Part shown: positions 52,515 through 64,000 of the stretch, piece by piece
How the letters are laid out: each line of letters opens with the position of its first letter
How positions within the stretch are numbered: position 1 is the stretch's first letter
Assembly: GCA_037013495.1 (NCBI GenBank)
Contig: CM072809.1
Location: 434,001-498,000 of the forward strand
Direction: 5' to 3'
From: Hippophae tibetana
Taxonomy: Eukaryota > Streptophyta > Magnoliopsida > Rosales > Elaeagnaceae
DNA: 64,000 nucleotides
Position numbers and translations under genes: made by a program
Notes under the pieces: generated by a model
Databases searched by the model: none
What the model was told of the DNA's origin: nothing
What the model saw: only the letters and a program-made list of their open reading frames with translations

Positions 52515-52784
52515 GTCTCTCTCTCTCTCTCTCTCTCTCTCATACAAGAAGATGACCACAGCATTGATGAATTTATAGTTCAGGAAAGCTCTTCGGTGAG
52601 CTATGTTGGCAAGGGACATTTTGTTGGAGGCCGCATATCTATCTATTTTGTATCTCTCTCTCTCTCTCTCTCATACAAGAAGATGACCACAGCATTGATG
52701 AATTTATAGTTCAGGAAAGCTCTTCGGTGAGCTATGTTGGCAAGGGACATTTTGTTGGAGGCCGCATATCTATCTATTTTGTAT
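52515..52784. repeat. 131-bp perfect tandem duplication with (CT)n, PAT14-like 3' UTR
   Basis: The unit starts in a (CT)n run, continues 'catacaagaagatgaccaca' and ends 'tctatctattttgtat'. It occurs twice, with CATACAAG at 52541 and 52672 (period 131). The two copies look identical apart from the CT run length, so the duplication is recent. On the gene strand it starts just after the stop codon of the S-acyltransferase and reads as (GA)n. Confidence 0.92.
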
Positions 52785-52805
52785 GGGACGTGGCAAGAAT
52801 AGAGC

Positions 52806-55800
52806 TCAGAATTCTTCAGAATCGAAGTCAGGCTTTGATGGAAACTCGAGACCCTGAAGTGCCGGCATCCTTCGCATATCTTCGTCTGAATATGCAGGGA
52901 TGAACCAATAAAGCATGTCTGTCCCAAACACCTGATATAGAAGCACCTTATACTAAATAAAAAAACTGAACATTTCATAAAATGAAAGACTCAGACGTTC
53001 AGGACAATAAAAATCAAATCTAGATATGAAACCAAAGTCATCAAAATCGTCAAGCTCTTGTACCATATTTATGAATTCTAAGAGCAGTTCCTGATTATTG
53101 CCAGTAGGCCACTTAGATCCAGGCAGAAAAGGGATACTTTAAATTGCTCATGTGGCCTGAGCATATTCTAAAACATGATTATTACAGATGATAATGATTC
53201 AACAACAATCTGATTAACTACGTTTCGAGAAAAAATAAATTTAACGGCATTTCACACCGGTACTGATTCCTGAATATTAGATCTACAACCCTCATGGTGT
53301 GATGGGAAAAGATACAACAGCCTCTGGCGAAACTAAGGTATGCAATAAATAAAATGAATTGTCCCTAAGATATTTACATACACTTCCTATCTACTCCAGT
53401 TCTCATATCAAGAGTAAGTGGTTGACATTATTAGATAAAGAATATGCAAAAGAAAGAAAAATGAACTGGTATATTGCAAAACTGTACCAACCTGTTCAAA
53501 GTTCTTTTTCCGACCTAAATCGTAGCGCCACTTAGGAGTAGTTTTCTTCTCATAAGCCTGATCATAAACCTTAAATCATCAGTGCCTAAATCCACCATCA
53601 TAGAGAACATTGCACCAAGCATTCATACAGATATTGAGGCCATGTGTGCATGACTGAAGAAATCTTTTATAAAATGAACCTTTTCTCCATCTTTGGAAAA
53701 TTTATTCATTTTGCATTAGATAACAGGCTATATGGCTAACTGCAAGTAACAGTTAGGCATGCTCCTTTCATTTCCTTCTAGGTTTTAGTTACCTGTGGTA
53801 TGTTTCTAAATATGTATGGAATGCGGGCAGGTATTACCTCAGTTAAATGAGAAAAGAATATTTAAAATTAATAACTAGACAAACCTCAATAGTTGTAGTA
53901 TTTGCCGTCACCAATGAAATGTGCATGATCAAAAACCCCATAACACTTAATGCAAATGCCAGATTCAAGACTGCAAATAAAAGGTACAACCGTACAATGG
54001 TTATGGGAAAAAGCATATATGCAACGAGACTACCAGTTAAGAAGGGATGGGTAGCCAATAGAATATTACCAAAGGCAATAAATGTAGTCGCAAGTGTTCC
54101 AGGTGTTCCAGGTATTTCCCCATCACTAAAGAAGGCTATAAAATTTGGCAATAGTAATAAAGCCACTAGAGTCGTCTCAAGGAATGTGTAGAACTGCATT
54201 GAGATATAAAAGAGATCAAAATTGGTCTATAACTCTTGTTGCACATTGGAATGAGAAGAGAACATGAAAAAGCATATTAGAAGCTAAATAGAAAATACCA
54301 TTAGATAACCACACAAATCTTACTAAATCACACTCGTATGAAGTAATATAGCCACATTAAAAAAACAAATGAAGACGAGGATAGTGAATTGCATTCCCAT
54401 CCTAACAGCAACTTATGTACAGAAAATCACAAGACAAAGAAGAGTAGTGGTAAAAATATTATAATCAAGTTGATTAAACACGAATTTACGAAGAAAAAAA
54501 GGACCACCCAGATTCAAATATTTATAATACAACTAAAAGAACCACAATTGTGATTCAACAGGCTGATATTGAACTTTAGGCTAGACACAAATCAGGGCAC
54601 CAAATGTTAGGTGTGAGTTACTTCTTGAAGGTATCTTCTTTGCACCTAGAATAATGAATATGGGGCTTAATATACCATAACATCTTAATTTATTGTCTAG
54701 TCCAATTTTTATGGGAGATGATGGAAGAAGAAAAAACCAATTCTGCATATCCATAGAATATGCCTGGGTGTCTACCATTTTATCTTGCTTATACAAAAGA
54801 AAATGAGAAGTAATTTATTTATAAAGTCACCAGTTAAACTCCAACAATGAAGGTTCATAAAAAAATAAAAAAATAAATTCTAACAATGAACAGGAAAACA
54901 CAGGTAAAGCATACCATACACCTCATGATAGAACATATACAATTAAGGAAAAAGGCCAGTTTTTACAATTTAACTGTCTTCATAAATGTCTCACGGGCCA
55001 TGGCTCAAGCAGTAAAAGACACTTACCAGGAAAAGGAGAAAATATTTGTAATTTAACGCTCCTACACAGTTGACAACCCAAACACAATGGTGATCCATTT
55101 TCAACACACAACGGCCACCTGAAAGAAGTACAATTGAAATATTACTCTGATTTAGAAACAAAATCTAACCTCAAAGCCAAAAAAAAAGATGAAAAAAAAT
55201 GCTAAAAATATAAACATTATGACTCACAAACAGAACAATGATGACAACGAGGGGGCTTCAGCTGATTGCATTTACGACAGTATCGGATTCTTATGTTAGA
55301 TTGGTCAGGTTGCAAACCACTGTACTCTGACTGATTCAAGGAGTCGGTCTCCCCTCTCTCTTCATCTACAGTAGGCCTCCAGTTTGATGAAACACTACCA
55401 GGATCCGTCAAGACAACAGAAAAGTAACTCCATAGTAGCATCACTAACTGCACAAACACATCGCAATTCCATTTTAAGGATCAACTTCTACTATTGTACC
55501 AAAAGCAAGAATTATAAATTAAATATGTACTGTGTGAAGAAAAAAAACGTCAAAATCGGATCCTGAATACCAAATCACTAATACTAAAATAATTCTTCAG
55601 ATTTAAGAAAATAAAAGGGAAAAATATATAAAATAAAAACAATTACACAAAAAAACCTCTACAAATAATTCCATCCCAAGTTTCAGAACATAATTTAAAA
55701 CTGGAACAAAAATTCCAAACAATATAGTCACACTTCTCTAAACTATTCGCTGAACTTCCAATCCACTGGAAAAGAGAGAAAGATAGGAGATTTCTAATAG

Positions 55801-56087
55801 AATCCAGAAGACTTCATCCTCCGAATAACACGAGGCAAAAAAATTAACAAAAAATTAGAAATCATTTCGTGACATACCAGGAAATGGAACAAAATCAAGA
55901 CGGCAAGAGCAATTAGAGAATCAACGCCATTATCGTGCAAAGCCGGACCATAATTAGCCAGAACAATAGCGTAATAGGTGACACCCACAACCCCAAGAAC
56001 CAAGAGGATCATAATCGAGCCTAAACCCCGTAAAGCTGTACAAAACTTAAACACGTTCCAAGCCATCGCAGCTCCAGATCTATGCAT
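52806..56087 (-). CDS. PAT14: DHHC protein S-acyltransferase, PAT14-like, seven exons
   Basis: A membrane enzyme that attaches palmitate to cysteines of target proteins. Minus-strand exons: 56087-55878, 55447-55228, 55118-55027, 54193-54070, 53970-53885, 53557-53492 and 52931-52806. They total 924 bp, or 307 residues, the length I recall for Arabidopsis PAT14; the sequence resembles PAT14 more than PAT13. [15 protein letters not shown] opens the protein. Two membrane segments (about residues 20-45 and 55-82) precede the Cys-rich domain ([19 protein letters not shown], then the catalytic DHHC in KMDHHCVW, about residues 125-160). Two more segments and the TTTIE motif follow, and the tail is [20 protein letters not shown]. 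An upstream in-frame ATG at 56165 exists but matches no family N-terminus. The frame is intact and introns are GT-AG. Confidence 0.96.
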
Positions 56088-57345
56088 ACTCCGAAAACCC
56101 AAAAAAAAGGAACGTCCAAAGCAATCAAACGCAAAGTATTTTCTCTGTGATCTCGACGCTGACAAGAATCAAGTCCTGCAAATTTACCGATCGTACCAGG
56201 AAGCTTAGGTCCCCAAGCTCATAAATAAACCGATAGACTTTTGTTTAATTTCAGAAGAAAGAACGAAAAAGTCCCCAATTCCAAAGTATTTTTCCGCGTT
56301 TCACTTGTCCTTTTTTGAGGGGAAAATGGTTTTTGCAAATTAAGGGTATACTGAAAATGGGGATTCCAGGTGGGGTTTGAGTTGAATTCATGCTGTATTG
56401 CGGTTAGAGAAGCTAAACGTGTGTTTCAGACATCTATGAGAGTGAAAACAAATCAAATATAAAAGACTCGCTGCTTAACTCAAAAAAAATATTTTTAAAA
56501 AATGTTTTCAAATTATAATTTAAAAATATTTGTTTATAATTTTTAAAAATAATGAGATATTTAACCAGTATTTTTAAAAAAAAAATAAAAAAAATATAAT
56601 TATATATATATATATATATTAATAATATGATCATTTATATAATTAATCTACTATATATTCTTTAAGACTTACTTTTTTACCTATTAATCCATCGAAATTC
56701 TGATACAATCTATCATAGGTAACTTCAAGATACATAATAGGAATTCTAAACATTGGGCCATTGGCTAGACTCATTTCACATTAGCAATATTGCATTGGTA
56801 TATAGAGTCAAGCTATTCAGTTTTCACATAAGTAAGACCAGAATAGAAACAAGAGGCTAAGTTCAACAAATTGCACTCCTACCATCAATTGTACGCTTGT
56901 ATGTTCATTGCCATTTTAAAGCATTCTCCCTGCTTATCAGTTGAACGTTATAGGCAATTGGAAAATATGCTTGCTACAAATAATTTCGTCCTATAATAAA
57001 TATGTGAATATAAATTTACTACTACATTAAAGAAACAAAATCAAAACCATATGTTTGATTACAAGAAAAAATACAAATCAGAATCATAAACATCAAAAGG
57101 AAACAAACTATTTGGAAAAGAAAACATATCCAATTCAATGAAGCAAACGAAAATAACAATTACAAATTTTAAGAAACATTTACTATATTCAATAATCTTA
57201 CCACCAACTTTTATTTTAATAAATCTTTTATGGTTTTTGGTTTTAACATAGCATCTGCATAAAGAAAAATATATATAATGCAATTAATCCCACACCAGCG
57301 TGTTATACACAAAAAAACTTGTAAGCTCATTACACATGCACAAAA
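56088..57345. other. PAT14-like 5' flank and spacer
   Basis: Likely 5' UTR and promoter of the S-acyltransferase, then AT-rich sequence with an (AT)n tract near 56601-56618. No other gene was recognised. Confidence 0.45.
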
Positions 57346-58067
57346 TTATAATAATTCCACTTGCCTATAATAGTTTGGGTTCTTTTGTTCAGATTCGTCA
57401 ACAAGTTCAGCTGCTTCCTCCAGGAGAGCTTCAATTTCAACCATCTCTTCTTTATTCCCATTTGATAAAATTTCGATTTGTAGGACAGATAATGAAAGAA
57501 GGAATTCTGATTAGTTCAAAATCAATTTAACACAGGGCCATCGTAAAACCATATGGGAATTCAAGACACCACTTTTCTATGATAGCTATCATCTTATTAA
57601 CTTTTAACAATACTATTTTCTTTCAATGAAAACTAAACCAATAAAGAAAACTAGTAGTATGACAGGTCGTATGAGGAGTTTGCAATGGGTCAAGCAAAGA
57701 ATGCTGAAACTATGATAGTTAAGATCACATTAAACTCTGATAAACTATATTTTCTTCAAGACCAGAGTATAAAGCCTCTACTCTGCAACAAAAGATAACT
57801 TACAGGAAGGTTTAAATTTGAGGTGGCCAGCAATATGAGCATGATTTGAATAGGTTTGTTTTCTTTTATCATGGCAGCTGCAGTGTTAATAACCCCTCCG
57901 AAGAAGCTAACTCCCCTCGACGTGCATGCAACAGCTAGATATGTAATTGAATAAACCTCATCTTGTAGAGATAAAGCTATAAATGCATCATGTACAACAA
58001 AAGATGAAGCTAGAAAAGCATACCAAGTTAATAAAAACCTTAAAATCACAACTTTTCCATAATCCAC
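57346..58067 (-). CDS. Unrecognised coding fragments, possible membrane protein
   Basis: I do not recognise this locus. Upstream piece (58067-57804): a hydrophobic frame, VVILRFLLTWYAFLASSFVV, then CTSRGVSFFGGVINTAAAMI, ending at a good donor (CCT|GTAAGT). Downstream piece (about 57504-57346): an acidic frame, EEMVEIEALLEEAAELVDES, ending at TAA. An AG at 57507-57508 could be the acceptor, but the phases of these two frames do not agree, so another exon may lie between or the gene may be broken. Composition of both pieces looks protein-like rather than random. It adjoins a decayed hAT transposon. Searching both peptides against plant proteomes would decide; no match would mean chance frames. 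Confidence 0.35.
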
Positions 58068-58149
58068 AGAAAAACATAAAAAGTCTAAATTAATCCACTA
58101 CACATTAAGCATAAACATAAAAATAAAACTAATAACATCTAATCAATAA

Positions 58150-60060
58150 TTAAATCTAAAGCAAAGCGTTGAATGTCTTCATCCAAATCACTTAGATAAA
58201 TTTTTTTAGACAAATCCATGCAATCATTTCAAACTTGAATAACAGACTAATTTTTCAAGCAAATTAAAGAATCCAATGTATCATCCTTTAACCGACTTCT
58301 CTTTACATCTAGTGTCCTCTCACTTGCACTAAAAGTATTCCCGATGGTACAATTGATCCCGAAGGGGTTAGAAAATCCCTTACCACTGTTGAGAGCATTG
58401 GAAATTGTCTTTCATGTATCTTTCACCAATCAAAGATGTCAAATTCGTGATCATTCATAATAACAAAGTCACTCTTCAAGTAGTGAAGTAATTTAGTGTT
58501 GGAAGTACCATTAACTCATTGTTTTGCACATTGACACAAAAGAAGAGCGATTGGGTTTGAAGTGTGATTAGAAGTAGAACCTTGTACTTATGGATTCGAA
58601 GATGAAGAACTCATATTACTAAACTTCTTTTCATAAATAGAAAATATAGAATTCAACAAATTCTAAATTTCTTCAAGAGTCTAAATATTAAAAGATTTCA
58701 TATTGGGGCTGAGATAATAATAATCCAATGTAATTACCAAAACACTTGGTTTCATTATAGAATCTATACAAGCAACCATACAAGATGAAAATTTTAGGCA
58801 ATTCCTCCCCATATTTTTTGAATTTGGATTCCATAACCTTACATACAGGTTTAAACTTTGTATTTTCATGTTGCTTAGTAAAAACAATAGACATTGAATA
58901 TAACTATGAGATAGCCAATGAGAAGTGAGATAATACATCCTACAATTTCTTGGTAACATTATAAAACACTTCCAAAAGTCCCATGAAAGCAAAAGCAACA
59001 TTCCAATCATCAATTGTCAACTTTTGCATGCCATCAAAAATTCTTTGTTGAAATAAGAACTTATAGCCACATCATAACCCACACAAGACTTAAGCATAAG
59101 ATAATTACTATTCTATCTAGTTGTAATATTAGTTTGAGGTGTTCTTAGTTTCAATTTATAAGTAGTTATATTATTCATGTATTCTTGTGTTCTTACATCT
59201 AATGAACTAATAAATATGATGTCATTTTATGGGTTCTTTGTGATTTCTAAGGAATTTGAAGCCATCTCACAAAAATTAATTATGCGTCATAGCATCTCTT
59301 ATGAAAAAAAACCTTACTACTATGCAATGGTGGGATGATATCCCTCAATGAATTAAATACAAACTTTATTTACACTAGCATTTTCAAAAGCCATGCAACA
59401 CAGTTGTCCATTAAGACCATACTCTGTAAAGATGTCACTCATCAAACTAAAAATCTGATTAGCATTATGAGGATATTCCTGCGACCTAAGTGCAATGATC
59501 ATCTTCTCAAGTTTCCAATCAACACTTATGCAATGGACAATGATACAAATATAGCTATAATTATTGCACCTAGTACATAGATAAGAAATAATAGAAATGA
59601 TGTATTCTTTAACTTATGAAAAGGGAAAATGAAGGACTTTTTTATATCAATGTATAGTTTCATACAATCAGCATGTGTAGTGTTTCTAGATATACGGAAC
59701 CATTGTGATTGAATACATGTTTTAATGAAATGCTCTAACCATGGATCTTCAACAAAATTGAAAGGTTGTTTTGCATCGATAATGTAAAGTGCATACCCCT
59801 ATCATATTTTTGTTTAGTTTTAGTTAAACGGAGTTATTGAACTTCCAAAAATGTTTTAACATTGACTATTTCTTCTTACTACCATCTATGAATTCTACAC
59901 CATGCTTCCGAATGCAAATAGGCCTATGTTGTTTAAGATGACCTATTCCACCACCAATTTTGACTGTATAAACCTTCTTGTAATGTTTGCATTTTGTCTT
60001 TATATCATTATTATAATCCAGAGATTCTATAATATCCAAATATTTTCACACCTAAAAAGT
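58150..60060 (-). pseudogene. hAT transposase pseudogene (RICESLEEPER type)
   Basis: On the minus strand, about 60010-59890 encodes a BED zinc finger (CKHYKKVYTVKIGGGIGHLK, then QHRPICIRKHG). Farther on come PVCKVMESKFKKYGEELPKI (about 58850-58780) and, near 58350-58250, the C-terminal dimerisation block FSASERTLDVKRSRLKDDTL. A typical plant hAT transposase is about 650-700 residues. Here the pieces lie in different frames separated by stops, and one base shift splits the dimerisation block (the preceding VVRDFLTPSG piece is in another frame). It is clearly inactive. Confidence 0.82.
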
Positions 60061-61154
60061 TATTTGTCTCTTTGATAAATTCTTAACTTTTTTTCTTATT
60101 AGAACATTTTCTTTTATTATATTGCTTCTTCATTTCAAGGTTGACTTCAATCTCACCAAAATTAGAGTCAAGGTTATATTTATACTATCCATTTTGAGAA
60201 AAAGTTGTCCATAAAATAATCACTCATTTAATACATGTCCCATAGAGTTTAAATTTAATAGTTTATATATGCAAAATATCAAAAGACAGGAGGAAAGCAT
60301 CGTACATGTAATGTAAAATAATTAATATTGGATACATTGAATTATTGTGGATGGAACAAATACTAAGATTAAATTAAATTGACAAAAAAAGAAGAAATAA
60401 TCTTTAATGGATCGTACAAATACTAACTACTTAGAGATAGACATAAATGAAAAAAAGATAACCTTTTTATTAATTATATCAACATTATTTAAAAACATAA
60501 ATATTTATACCATCGAGATGAAAATATAACAATAGAGCACAATATCAAAAGGTGTGAGGAAAGTAGCGTACATGTAATATAATATAATTAATATTGGATA
60601 CATAAAATTATCATGAATAAAACAAATGCTAAGATTAAACTAAATTGGAAAAAAAAAGATAATCTTTAATGGATTGTGCAAATACTAACTACTTAGAGAT
60701 AGACATGAATGAAAAGAAAATAACATTTTATTAATTATATCAACATTATTTAAAAACACAAATATTTATACCATCAAGATGAAAATAAACAATATATAAA
60801 AAATGTCAATAAAGAAAGATAAATGTAATTATATTCAACAAAGTGTCTCACTTCTTATAACAATAGCACGTTGTGTTTCTTTATAGAATAAAAATAACAT
60901 AATATTTAATAAGGCTTAATAATATACGAGCCAAAATAACCTATAAAAAATGGCCCACGAACCTTAACACGACCCGTGCATGACCCGTCCTAACCAATAA
61001 GATACCCCAAAGCAAAGAATGGCATGGCACGAATAAGGCTCACGGGATGGCACAACTCGTTAAATATCATCCCATGGGCCAACATAGTTCATTTATTTGC
61101 AAGTCAAGTCGTGTCGTGTCGAGCTAGGCTTGTCTGTCCCGTTTGACACCCCTA
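60061..61154 (-). mobile_element. 5' side and terminus of the hAT transposon
   Basis: The plus-strand sequence ends 'cccgtttgacacccctaa' near 61138-61155; on the other strand this begins TAGGGGTGTCAAACGGG, the classic terminus of plant hAT elements. The 250 bp before it hold 'ggcccacg', 'cacgacccgtgcatgacccg' and 'cgtgtcgtgtcgagct', the usual subterminal style. It is consistent with the transposase remnant to its left. I could not find the opposite terminus, so the left boundary is unknown. Confidence 0.65.
60270..60795. repeat. Tandem duplication of about 263 bp next to the hAT terminus
   Basis: The segment about 60272-60532 is repeated at about 60540-60795; for example 'tactaactacttagagatag' occurs at 60421 and 60684 (period 263). 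The copies differ at scattered sites and small indels. Non-coding and AT-rich. Confidence 0.88.
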
Positions 61155-62045
61155 AAATACATCGTTATTATAATTTGAAATATTAATTGAATTTCATAAC
61201 ATAATATCACAATTAAACATTTTTTTTCTATATAATTATTAAAACAAGACTTTAGATATTTTTTACTTCATCTTACAGTTATTAAGATGGTCTATTATCC
61301 TAACTATTTGTTTATCTCATAGATCCTAAAAAAATAATCATATATTGAAAAAAATCAATATCAATAAGTAATAATATTATCATGATTATTTTTATTATTA
61401 TCGCAATAAAATATATAAAATATATATTTTTAACTCTATTGTTAATTATATCTTAATATTTTTATTAATAAATAAAATTATTAATAAAAACAATTTTAAT
61501 TTATATAATATAATTTTTTTTCAAAACGTTAATGTTACAAATATTTTATAATACACAACTTATTTTTACGTTGTTATTTAAACGTGATTACATGAAGAAA
61601 AAAAATTAAGTTGTTTCTATAAACAAAATTATTTGAAATTATTGTTCCAAGGATCGGGGATTGGATTAAGCTACACACTTAATTATTCAGTAATGATTTG
61701 AAATAGATATATTCAATATAATTAAATTAATCTTTAAAAAATAATATTTAACATATATTCTATATAAAATATATATTATTTTTATGTCAATTCCATGGCA
61801 TATAATATATTAATTTATTTATGATTCGATCTCTTATTCTTGTTGAAATTTTTGAATTAAAATTGCTTTAAAATTAAAAACGTTTTTGTCTTTAATTCAT
61901 TTGAATTAATTGTTATTTCTATCTGTCTACAGTTTTAATTTCTTCTGTTTATTTCAATTTCTCTTCCGTTTTAGTTTCAATTTCTGTATTTAATTTCCGT
62001 TTCTATCTGTATTATTCAGTTTTAGCATAATTTTTCTATATAAAG
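61155..62045. other. AT-rich spacer, no gene seen
   Basis: Low-complexity AT-rich sequence with a small run of imperfect 'tttcaatttct' repeats near 61940-62020. Nothing else is supported. Confidence 0.45.
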
Positions 62046-62341
62046 CACTATTACAAAAATGAGTATTTAAATCGATACGTAAAGTCGTTTTTTTTCTTCT
62101 AAAAACTGAGTTTAAATTGGTTTAAAGTCATTTTGGTGTAGAATCGACGCTATCCACGTAGTGTAGCGTCGATTGACGTGTGGAACCGACACTACACACG
62201 TGGATAAATTCTTTTCTCTTTTTTCTTTCCAGACAGAAACTATTTTCAGCGTTTTAGAACTTTAAAAAACTGACTTTAAACTTGCGTTTCATTTAAAATT
62301 GGTTCAGCGAACCGACTTTAATGCCTCCTTTTGTAGTAGTG
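62046..62341. mobile_element. CACTA-type MITE, second copy
   Basis: It begins CACTATTACAAAAATGAG, and its other end, reversed, reads CACTACTACAAAAGGAGG. Both ends carry the CACTA start. The subterminal 'accgactttaatgcct' also occurs at the right end of the MITE at 17386-17655. A 9-bp perfect stem (TCGACGCTA 62144-62152, TAGCGTCGA 62164-62172) sits in the centre. The flanks AAG and AAT match in only two of three bases, so the target duplication has decayed. 296 bp, non-coding. Confidence 0.8.
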
Positions 62342-63574
62342 AATGGTAGAAATAAAGAAACAACAAGAAGAAGAAAACAGAGGGAAAAAACGAAAAGAAA
62401 AACAATGCAGTTGAGAAGATGAGAAAATAAAGATAAAAGAAAAGAAGGAAAAAGAAAAAAGAAAAAAGAAAAAAAGTATTAGAGAGAAAAATAAAAAATA
62501 ATTTTTATCTAAAATTAAGTTACTTTGATAGAGTTCAGATATTTAGAAGTTACTAGAATAATAACACGTAGTATAAGTTTATTATTATTTAATCGTTATA
62601 TATTGAAAGATAGTTTTTTATCATTCTTTAACACTCACGAGCAGAAAATTATCTTAAAGATATTATATGATATATAAGTCTCGATTCTTCATTTTATTTA
62701 AATTTTATATTTATAATACATATATATATATATATATTTCAATTTTAATAAAATAATTTTATTTTTAACTTATTTGTACATGTATTATTTCATACCATCT
62801 TAAGATAATTTATTTCACTTATATTTGGACAAACAAAAAAATAATATTTTTTTAAACAAATATTTTGAAACAATTAAATTATTCATAATTTATTATATTT
62901 ATTTGTTTTGGTAGGTATATTCTAATATCATTATGTTCAATTTTTATATATCTTTATAGATTTGACTTCATTATTTATTAATATTGTTTTTTTATTAAAT
63001 TTTATAAAATGATGATGAGTAAATGAACTTTTAATATATAATTTTAAGAAGTGAATTTCTCACATAATGGTGCGAAAAGAATAAATTGAATAAAAAATAA
63101 AATTTTCACCTCCACTACATAAATTATACATAGACTTTTAATGTGTTATAAGTGTATATTTTTACATAAAAATTTAAAAAATAATACTAAACTAAACGGT
63201 AATTAAAGCATATTATAAGATATAATTATCTCATAGAGATAATAAATATTGATACGTGAATTTTTTATAATCTTTTAACTTTAATTTTTAAATGATTCAA
63301 TTTTTAAGTTTTCCAACCGTAGAGGGCCGTGCTCTGCAAAGTCAGACAAAGATGAAACGCACAATCTCGAAAGGAAAGTTTATCAACATTTTAGACAGAG
63401 ACTTCACAACTCACACTTGTTTTTGTAATAACTTTCTGATCATCTCATATTTGGAAAAAGAAGAAGGAAAATTACAACTGAAAAGGAAAACAACATCACT
63501 ACCTTAAAAAGACAAAGTTGCTCCTTTAAGCTTTCAAACAATTCCAGAGTAGCCTTTTGATAAGAAAGGCAGCG
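62342..63574. other. Spacer and upstream region of the reductase gene
   Basis: An A/G-rich stretch (about 62350-62500) is followed by AT-rich sequence with an (AT)n tract near 62720-62736. The last 250 bp before the ATG are the likely promoter and leader; no TATA box was fixed with confidence. Confidence 0.45.
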
Positions 63575-63698
63575 ATGGCAGATGGAGAAAAAGGGAGAGT
63601 ATGTGTAACTGGTGGTACTGGGTTCATAGGATCTTGGCTCATCTTGAGGCTTCTCGATCATGGTTTTTCCGTCAGAACCACAATTAGATCCCAACCAG
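63575..63698 (+). CDS. Vestitone-reductase/DFR-like NADPH-dependent reductase, first exon
   Basis: Exon 1 encodes [20 protein letters not shown], then [20 protein letters not shown], and stops at a GTAAGC donor (63699). [11 protein letters not shown] is the N-terminal dinucleotide-binding motif (TGxxGxxG) of the dihydroflavonol 4-reductase-like extended SDR family. The opening MA(D/E)[13 protein letters not shown] is closest, in my memory, to vestitone reductase and its relatives, which reduce isoflavonoid, flavonoid or related phenylpropanoid ketones with NADPH. The first intron at this site is also usual for the family. The rest of the gene lies beyond the window, so exact substrate and integrity cannot be judged. 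Confidence 0.9.
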
Positions 63699-64000
63699 GT
63701 AAGCAATTTCGTTTCTTTAAGTCTATTATATAAATGGGTAAGAAAAACGATTCCTTCAATTACCAGGTAATTAAATGAAATTTTCTATATTTGAGAAGTT
63801 GGTACTTGATAGATTTGGTTTTAAATGAAAGTATTTAGAAAAGTAATCGGTCAGCCCAATCGATTATTTTATTGATAAAACAGAATTGCTGGTTTGTTCT
63901 ATAACAGCCTTGTTCTTTTGATTGATTTGTTTAGAATATTGTTAAATAGCCCATCTTAGAACCAATCTTAAGTCTGTGTCAACTTATAATTTTTTTTAGT

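Noticed and set aside
52500-52709. Short open frame with Ser-Leu repeats
   Set aside because: Produced by the (CT)n run and the 131-bp duplication in the 3' UTR of the PAT14-like gene.

Overview
The window is nuclear DNA of a flowering plant, almost certainly a eudicot. It is AT-rich, its genes are split by short GT-AG introns, and the recognisable host proteins have close plant relatives (EPSP synthase, UDP-glucuronate 4-epimerase, cytosolic ribosomal protein S13, a PAT14-type S-acyltransferase, a DUF1442 protein and a vestitone-reductase-like enzyme). Copia, Athila-like Gypsy, hAT, CACTA and LINE sequences fill the space between them. I cannot name the species. No prokaryotic features, CRISPR array, rRNA or tRNA gene was seen.

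Layout. 1-1111: last three exons of EPSP synthase, with an in-frame TGA. 1780-5450: broken Copia element. 6619-7917: intact intronless UDP-glucuronate 4-epimerase. 10503-13064 (minus): complete five-exon RPS13, 151 residues, with two MITE-like foldbacks in its introns. 14577-15500 (minus): decayed PPR gene. 16294-23361: Copia element on the plus strand, carrying a hAT-type MITE (itself split by a CACTA-type MITE) and a solo Gypsy LTR. 23364-23690: LINE fragment. 23700-42275 (minus): a second Copia element, split by a young Gypsy element at 24877-38497. 44238-47640 (minus): a third, older Copia. 49868-50626: DUF1442 gene, with a related remnant at 52006-52239. 52806-56087 (minus): complete seven-exon PAT14-like S-acyltransferase, 307 residues. 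57346-58067: unrecognised coding fragments. 58150-61154 (minus): decayed hAT transposon. 62046-62341: second CACTA-type MITE. 63575 to the end: first exon of a vestitone-reductase/DFR-like gene.

The most unusual object is the Gypsy element at 24877-38497. It has 2-kb LTRs, a perfect 5-bp target duplication, a tRNA-Asp-type primer site and two long open frames. The frames encode two diverged Gag paralogues in tandem: a stand-alone Gag, then a second Gag fused to Pol. Each frame is followed by the same two-hairpin module. The leader before the first Gag holds two copies of a stem-loop whose arms differ by compensating changes. Together these suggest a 'two-Gag' retroelement with duplicated RNA signals. 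This is an inference from sequence alone; nothing here tests activity.

The host genes are independent housekeeping or metabolic loci (shikimate pathway, pectin precursor synthesis, translation, protein palmitoylation, probable phenylpropanoid reduction) and do not form a cluster.
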